Of a stretch of 9,025 nucleotides of DNA, positions 6,402 through 9,025 are shown one piece after another. Under the pieces are notes generated by a model. It saw only the letters and a program-made list of their open reading frames with translations, did not search any database and was not told where the DNA came from. Origin of the DNA: Paracoccaceae bacterium (GTDB taxonomy: Bacteria > Pseudomonadota > Alphaproteobacteria > Rhodobacterales > Rhodobacteraceae); the NCBI GenBank assembly GCA_021648225.1, contig JAKITE010000116.1, positions 1 to 9,025 on the forward strand, given 5' to 3'. Positions within the stretch are counted from its first letter, which is position 1, and each line of letters begins with the position of its first letter. The translations under genes were made by a program, and so were the position numbers.

Positions 6402-7502
6402 TTAGATAAAGGCAAAATCGGAGGCATCAATAAGCGCCGCGTCAAACCCTTCCAGAATAATCTGGCCATTGCCACCGATATGGGTGATCAGCACATCGTC
6501 GCCGTTTTGGGTAATGTCAAGATCCTCAAACCCGCCAAGGCCGGAAAAATGGATCATATCAACACCGTCTTCAAAATCGGTAATGGTATCGCGGCCCCGC
6601 TCAGTGGCGTTAAAGATAAAAACATCATTGCCTTCGCCGCCGGTTAACAGATCGCGCCCACGGCCACCGTTAAGGGTATCATCGCCTTTGCCACCCTCAA
6701 GAATATCTTTGCCGCCACTGCCCGACAGCACATCATCGCCGCGCCCGCCGATCAGAATATCAGCACCAGAGCCGCCAACAAGCGTGTCGTTACCCCATCC
6801 CGAAATCAAGGTATCATTGCCCGAACCGCCATGCAAAAGACTGCCATCGGAACCATTGCCAACCTCGATGATGTCATCGCCCGAACCGCCACGGATTTTG
6901 TTGGTCCCGTCCAGGTCAAAAATAAAGTCGTCGCCGGAACCGCCTTTGATACGGTCAAAGCCCAAAGTGCCGGTTATGGTGTCATTGCCGCCACCGCCAT
7001 CAATGCGGGCGACACCGCGAAACGGCAGCATTTCGCTGTGGGGTGCAAAAACATCGTCAGCTTCGCTGCCGATAAAATCAAACCCGTTGGTTTGAAGCAG
7101 GTCTTCCAATACGGTGCCAAGGTCCAGATGCCATGCGGCAATATCATCAACCCCGTAAGATTGAAGGGTTGCGGTGACATCAAGCGTATCGGGCAGTTCA
7201 AGGGTGCCGATGATGGTCATCTCGCCATCAATTTCGCGGTAATAATTGATACTGGTTACGGTTACTATCTCGGTTTGGCCCAGTTGTGCATTGGCAATAT
7301 CCAGCCCACCGGCAGAGACAAAAATGTCTTGCGAAGCATAACGCAGGCTTTCGGCAGAGGCCCAGTCAAAGCCGTCAAAGCTAAGCACAGTGCCGGTTGT
7401 ATTGACCTGTGTTCGCAGAAAAACATTGGGTGCCAAAGCCCCCCCGATCGGGGAATTTGTGAAAAAGCCGTTGTCGTTTGCTGTGATGGTAATACGAGAC
7501 AT
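6402..7502 (-). CDS. RTX calcium-binding protein, probable type I secretion substrate
   Basis: Predicted secreted protein of 366 residues. Residues 1-165 (MSRITITANDNGFF onward) match no domain I recognise. From about 168 to 293 there are around 11 glycine/aspartate nonapeptides of the GGxGxDxhx type, for example GGSGDDFIF, GGSGNDTLI, GGRGDDVLS, GGKGDDTLN and GGEGNDVFI. These fold as a parallel beta-roll on binding calcium. A typical RTX C-terminal region follows (RGRDTITDFEDGVDMIHF), ending in the hydrophobic DASDFAFI expected of an uncleaved type I secretion signal. The protein has no cysteine, is strongly acidic and lacks a Sec signal. No zinc-protease HExxH or lipase motif is visible, so no enzymatic role is assigned. 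The start at 7502 is chosen because GGAGGG lies 6 nt upstream; an upstream in-frame ATG at 7574 has no such site. No ABC transporter, membrane fusion or TolC gene lies nearby. Confidence 0.9.
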   Translation of the reverse strand: MSRITITANDNGFFTNSPIGGALAPNVFLRTQVNTTGTVLSFDGFDWASAESLRYASQDIFVSAGGLDIANAQLGQTEIVTVTSINYYREIDGEMTIIGTLELPDTLDVTATLQSYGVDDIAAWHLDLGTVLEDLLQTNGFDFIGSEADDVFAPHSEMLPFRGVARIDGGGGNDTITGTLGFDRIKGGSGDDFIFDLDGTNKIRGGSGDDIIEVGNGSDGSLLHGGSGNDTLISGWGNDTLVGGSGADILIGGRGDDVLSGSGGKDILEGGKGDDTLNGGRGRDLLTGGEGNDVFIFNATERGRDTITDFEDGVDMIHFSGLGGFEDLDITQNGDDVLITHIGGNGQIILEGFDAALIDASDFAFI

Positions 7503-7566
7503 TGTGAACCCTCCGTTTTGATGTTTCCGAATTTGCCCCAAATTCCCGTAAAAATCTAGACATATG

Positions 7567-7588
7567 TTAGCCATTGGTTAATGGTTAA
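7567..7588. promoter_or_regulatory. CtrA-like site with repeated GGTTAA
   Basis: TTAG-N7-TTAA (7567-7581) matches the alphaproteobacterial CtrA consensus TTAA-N7-TTAA at 7 of 8 positions. A second TTAA follows at 7585-7588, making GGTTAA a direct repeat with 7-bp period. The cluster also contains the inverted pair CCATT/AATGG. It lies 65-86 bp upstream of the RTX start and just downstream of the predicted -10 of that gene, where binding would more likely repress. In such AT-rich DNA the match may be accidental. Confidence 0.3.
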
Positions 7589-7598
7589 GTAGCGGAAA

Positions 7599-7628
7599 AT
7601 TATAAGTAAATTGTCTAAAAATTGTCTT
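7599..7628 (-). promoter_or_regulatory. Promoter of the RTX gene
   Basis: On the minus strand a perfect TATAAT (plus-strand 7599-7604) lies 18 bp downstream of AAGACA (plus-strand 7623-7628), which matches TTGACA at 4 of 6 positions. Transcription would begin around 7590, giving a leader of about 90 nt. The weak -35 combined with a perfect -10 and an overlapping direct repeat suggests a regulated promoter. Confidence 0.55.
7608..7627. repeat. Direct repeat AAATTGTCT, 11-bp period
   Basis: AAATTGTCT occurs at 7608-7616 and again at 7619-7627, start to start exactly 11 bp, one helical turn. The inverse ACAAT follows at 7632-7636. The pair covers the spacer and -35 of the predicted RTX promoter. 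Two half-sites on one face of the helix are the usual arrangement for OmpR-type response regulators, but the regulator is not identifiable. Confidence 0.5.
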
Positions 7629-7636
7629 AAAACAAT

Positions 7637-7660
7637 CGCTGAATTTATGGTAAATCAGCG
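7637..7660. other. Inverted repeat in the RTX-ferredoxin divergent region
   Basis: CGCTGA(A)TTTA at 7637-7647 pairs with TAAATCAGCG at 7651-7660: ten pairs with one bulged A and a 3-nt TGG loop. It lies upstream of both divergent genes. It may be an operator for a dimeric regulator; it is not followed by a T tract and is unlikely to be a terminator. No clear promoter for the ferredoxin gene was found in 7661-7748; TACATA at 7711-7716 is the best -10 candidate, without a matching -35. Confidence 0.4.
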
Positions 7661-7748
7661 TAACTTATCAAATTTGCTTTATCGGACTGGTAACAGGGGC
7701 GGATAGGCTTTACATAACCTGCCAATAGTTTGAAATGATGAGGGCAGC

Positions 7749-8072
7749 ATGGCCAAGATAACCTATATTGAACATAACGGCACCGAACATGTGGTGGAGG
7801 TCGATAACGGCCTGACCGTCATGGAAGGCGCGCGCGACAATGACATCCCGGGCATAGAGGCCGATTGCGGCGGCGCTTGTGCCTGTTCAACCTGCCATGT
7901 TTACATTGATGAAACATGGGTGGAAAAGCTGCCGAAAAAGGACGAGATGGAAGAAGACATGCTTGATTTCGCTTTTGAGCCCAACACGGTAACATCACGC
8001 CTGACCTGTCAGGTAAAGGTCACCGATGCGCTGGACGGGTTGATTGTGCGGATGCCTTCAAAACAAATCTGA
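7749..8072 (+). CDS. fdxE: [2Fe-2S] ferredoxin, FdVI/adrenodoxin type
   Basis: Small cytoplasmic electron carrier of 107 residues. The cluster ligands are C40, C46, C49 and C87 (ADCGGACACSTCHVY and SRLTCQV), the C-x5-C-x2-C-x37-C spacing of the adrenodoxin/putidaredoxin class. C44 is an extra, non-ligand cysteine. The whole sequence, including IEHNGT, GLTVMEGARDN, LDFAFEPN and the PSKQI end, closely follows what I recall of Rhodobacter capsulatus FdVI (fdxE), so the symbol is used on that basis. Its reductase and acceptor are not in the window, so the pathway served is unknown. GAGGG at 7740-7744 precedes the ATG. The stop overlaps the next start by one base (TGATG), indicating translational coupling. 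Confidence 0.93.
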   Translation: MAKITYIEHNGTEHVVEVDNGLTVMEGARDNDIPGIEADCGGACACSTCHVYIDETWVEKLPKKDEMEEDMLDFAFEPNTVTSRLTCQVKVTDALDGLIVRMPSKQI

Positions 8073-8812
8073 TGCGGTTCTGGCTGCTGATATGGGCTTT
8101 GCTGCCAAACATTGCTTTGGCACAAATGCTGGCACCAAACGGCCAGCCGATTATCATTGCAGCCGAATATGCGGAGCCGACTTTGCGATACCAGCACGGC
8201 GTATTCGGTAGAAATTTTGAATATGGTGCGCTGGTTCTAACCATTGATGATTGTTTCCGCTGCCCGAATTATGTGGAACGGCAGGTGAAAATCACCTTGC
8301 CCGAAGGCAGCGTGTTCGAAGACCTTATCCCGCGTCTGGCAGATATGGACGGTGACGGGCGGCCCGAGGTGATTGTGGTCGAGACAGATAACCAAACCGG
8401 CGCGCGGTTGGCGATTTACGGTATTGACGGTTTGATCACGGCAACCCCGAATATCGGCACTGCATTTCGGTGGCTGGCCCCTGCGGGCATTGCTGATCTG
8501 GACAGCGACGGGCAGCTTGATATTGCCTATGTCGAAACGCCACATTTGGGCAAAACCCTGCGTATCTGGACCATGCGGCGCGGCAAGCTGGTGCAAATCG
8601 GCCAACAATCAAACCTGACCAACCATCGCTTTGGCGAGGATTTTATATCCGGCGGCATCCGTGATTGCGGGTTGGGTGCCGAGGTAATTACTGCGGATAG
8701 TATATGGCGCAATATTGTCGCCTCGCGCATTGCTGGCGGCATGGTGACCAGCACCGTGATCACACCATTTGACGGCCAGCGCAGCTTTGAACGGGTTTTG
8801 GCCTGTAACTAG
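8072..8812 (+). CDS. Secreted FG-GAP/VCBS-repeat-like protein
   Basis: A 246-residue protein with a Sec signal peptide (MRFWLLIWALLPNIALA, cleavage likely A17|Q18), so exported to the periplasm or beyond. Two Asp-rich loops, DMDGDGRPE at 91-99 and DLDSDGQLD at 142-150, each follow and precede beta-strand-like segments. They are typical calcium-binding loops of FG-GAP/VCBS beta-propeller repeats; two repeats suggest only part of a propeller or divergent remaining blades. Four mature cysteines (C61 and C64 as CFRC, C199, C245) could form two disulfides in the periplasm. There is no lipobox and no transmembrane helix after the signal. The ATG overlaps the ferredoxin stop and has no ribosome binding site of its own. 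The function is unknown to me. Confidence 0.8.
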   Translation: MRFWLLIWALLPNIALAQMLAPNGQPIIIAAEYAEPTLRYQHGVFGRNFEYGALVLTIDDCFRCPNYVERQVKITLPEGSVFEDLIPRLADMDGDGRPEVIVVETDNQTGARLAIYGIDGLITATPNIGTAFRWLAPAGIADLDSDGQLDIAYVETPHLGKTLRIWTMRRGKLVQIGQQSNLTNHRFGEDFISGGIRDCGLGAEVITADSIWRNIVASRIAGGMVTSTVITPFDGQRSFERVLACN

Positions 8813-8825
8813 GGTCTAGACCCTA
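8810..8825. other. 16-bp palindrome joining two convergent stop codons
   Basis: TAGGGTCTAGACCCTA is a perfect palindrome. Its first three bases are the TAG stop of the VCBS-type gene and its last three are the TAG stop of purD on the other strand, leaving only 10 bp between them. As RNA it gives a 6-bp stem with a CTAG loop on either strand. No T tract follows in either direction, so it is at best a weak bidirectional terminator. Confidence 0.6.
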
Positions 8826-9025
8826 AAGTGCGCGCCAGCCGATGTCTTTGCGATAAAACCCGCTCGGCCAATTGATTTTTTCGATCAAGTCATAAGCACG
8901 GGTTTGAGCCTCTTGCAGGCTCTCGCCGCGTGCGGTGATGTTTAACACACGGCCCCCGTTTGCGGTGATTTTTCCATTATTTGTTTTGGTGCCTGCATGG
9001 AATATTTGCGCCTTCGGGTCGTCAT
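8823..9025 (-). CDS. purD: Phosphoribosylamine-glycine ligase, C-terminal part
   Basis: The last 66 codons and stop of a minus-strand gene whose 5' part lies beyond the window. The translation contains IFHAGTK, GGRVLNITARG, EAQTRAYDLIEKI, and the end WPSGFYRKDIGWRAL. This is the conserved C-terminal domain of GAR synthetase, the ATP-dependent enzyme joining phosphoribosylamine and glycine in step two of purine synthesis. The G-G-R-V-L motif and the R-x-D-I-G-W-R end are hallmarks of PurD. Length and catalytic ATP-grasp residues cannot be judged here. It converges on the VCBS-type gene with a shared palindrome at the stops. Confidence 0.93.
   Translation of the reverse strand, partial: DDPKAQIFHAGTKTNNGKITANGGRVLNITARGESLQEAQTRAYDLIEKINWPSGFYRKDIGWRAL

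Noticed and set aside
6117..6475. Two minus-strand open frames (63 and 86 codons) across the inverted-repeat element
   Set aside because: They are made of the inverted arms and the start of the RTX 3' end, with Arg/Pro/Gln-rich translations typical of repeat-derived false genes.
6640..7010. Regularly spaced similar segments that could suggest a CRISPR array
   Set aside because: The period follows the nine-codon RTX repeat, the copies are degenerate and they are in frame within a coding gene.
6469..7559. Plus-strand open frames opposite the RTX gene (208 and 242 codons), one very Pro/Ser-rich
   Set aside because: The Pro/Ser periodicity is simply the complement of the Gly/Asp RTX repeats; no start context or recognisable domain.

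Overview
The window looks like the chromosome of an alphaproteobacterium, most likely a marine Rhodobacteraceae (Roseobacter-type) organism. The evidence is moderate GC, the run rpiA-gor-hflK-hflC-DUF2065-Do protease, a CVIRGC-type glutathione reductase, a ferredoxin closely resembling Rhodobacter FdVI, and a RTX protein of the kind common in that family. No strain can be named from sequence alone.

Layout: 1-188 is a leader with possible promoter elements. 189-6152 is a plus-strand block: ribose-5-phosphate isomerase (rpiA), glutathione reductase (gor), the inner-membrane SPFH pair hflK/hflC, a 62-residue DUF2065 membrane protein, and a Do/HtrA periplasmic protease. hflK/hflC and hflC/DUF2065 overlap as ATGA, so the three are probably translationally coupled. 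The protease starts about 110 bp later at a TTG with a strong Shine-Dalgarno. 6153-6401 holds no convincing gene, but carries a 137-bp element with 27-nt inverted arms and then an intrinsic terminator serving the minus strand. 6402-7502 (minus) encodes a cysteine-free RTX protein with about 11 calcium-binding nonapeptides and an unrecognised N-terminal region. 7503-7748 is an AT-rich divergent control region with a perfect TATAAT, an 11-bp-phased direct repeat, a CtrA-like site and a hairpin. 7749-8812 (plus) is the ferredoxin gene overlapping by one base a secreted FG-GAP/VCBS-type protein. The window ends in the 3' end of purD (minus), whose stop codon shares a 16-bp perfect palindrome with the stop of the converging gene.

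Working together: rpiA supplies pentose phosphates and gor uses NADPH to keep glutathione reduced, so the first pair is metabolic/redox. HflK-HflC, the DUF2065 protein and the Do protease form a membrane and envelope protein quality-control group. The RTX protein is a probable type I secretion substrate, with no transporter genes nearby. The ferredoxin is an electron carrier with no redox partner in the window. Most of the window is ordinary core genome. The parts worth a second look are the inverted-repeat element, the control region of the RTX gene and its unassigned N-terminal region.
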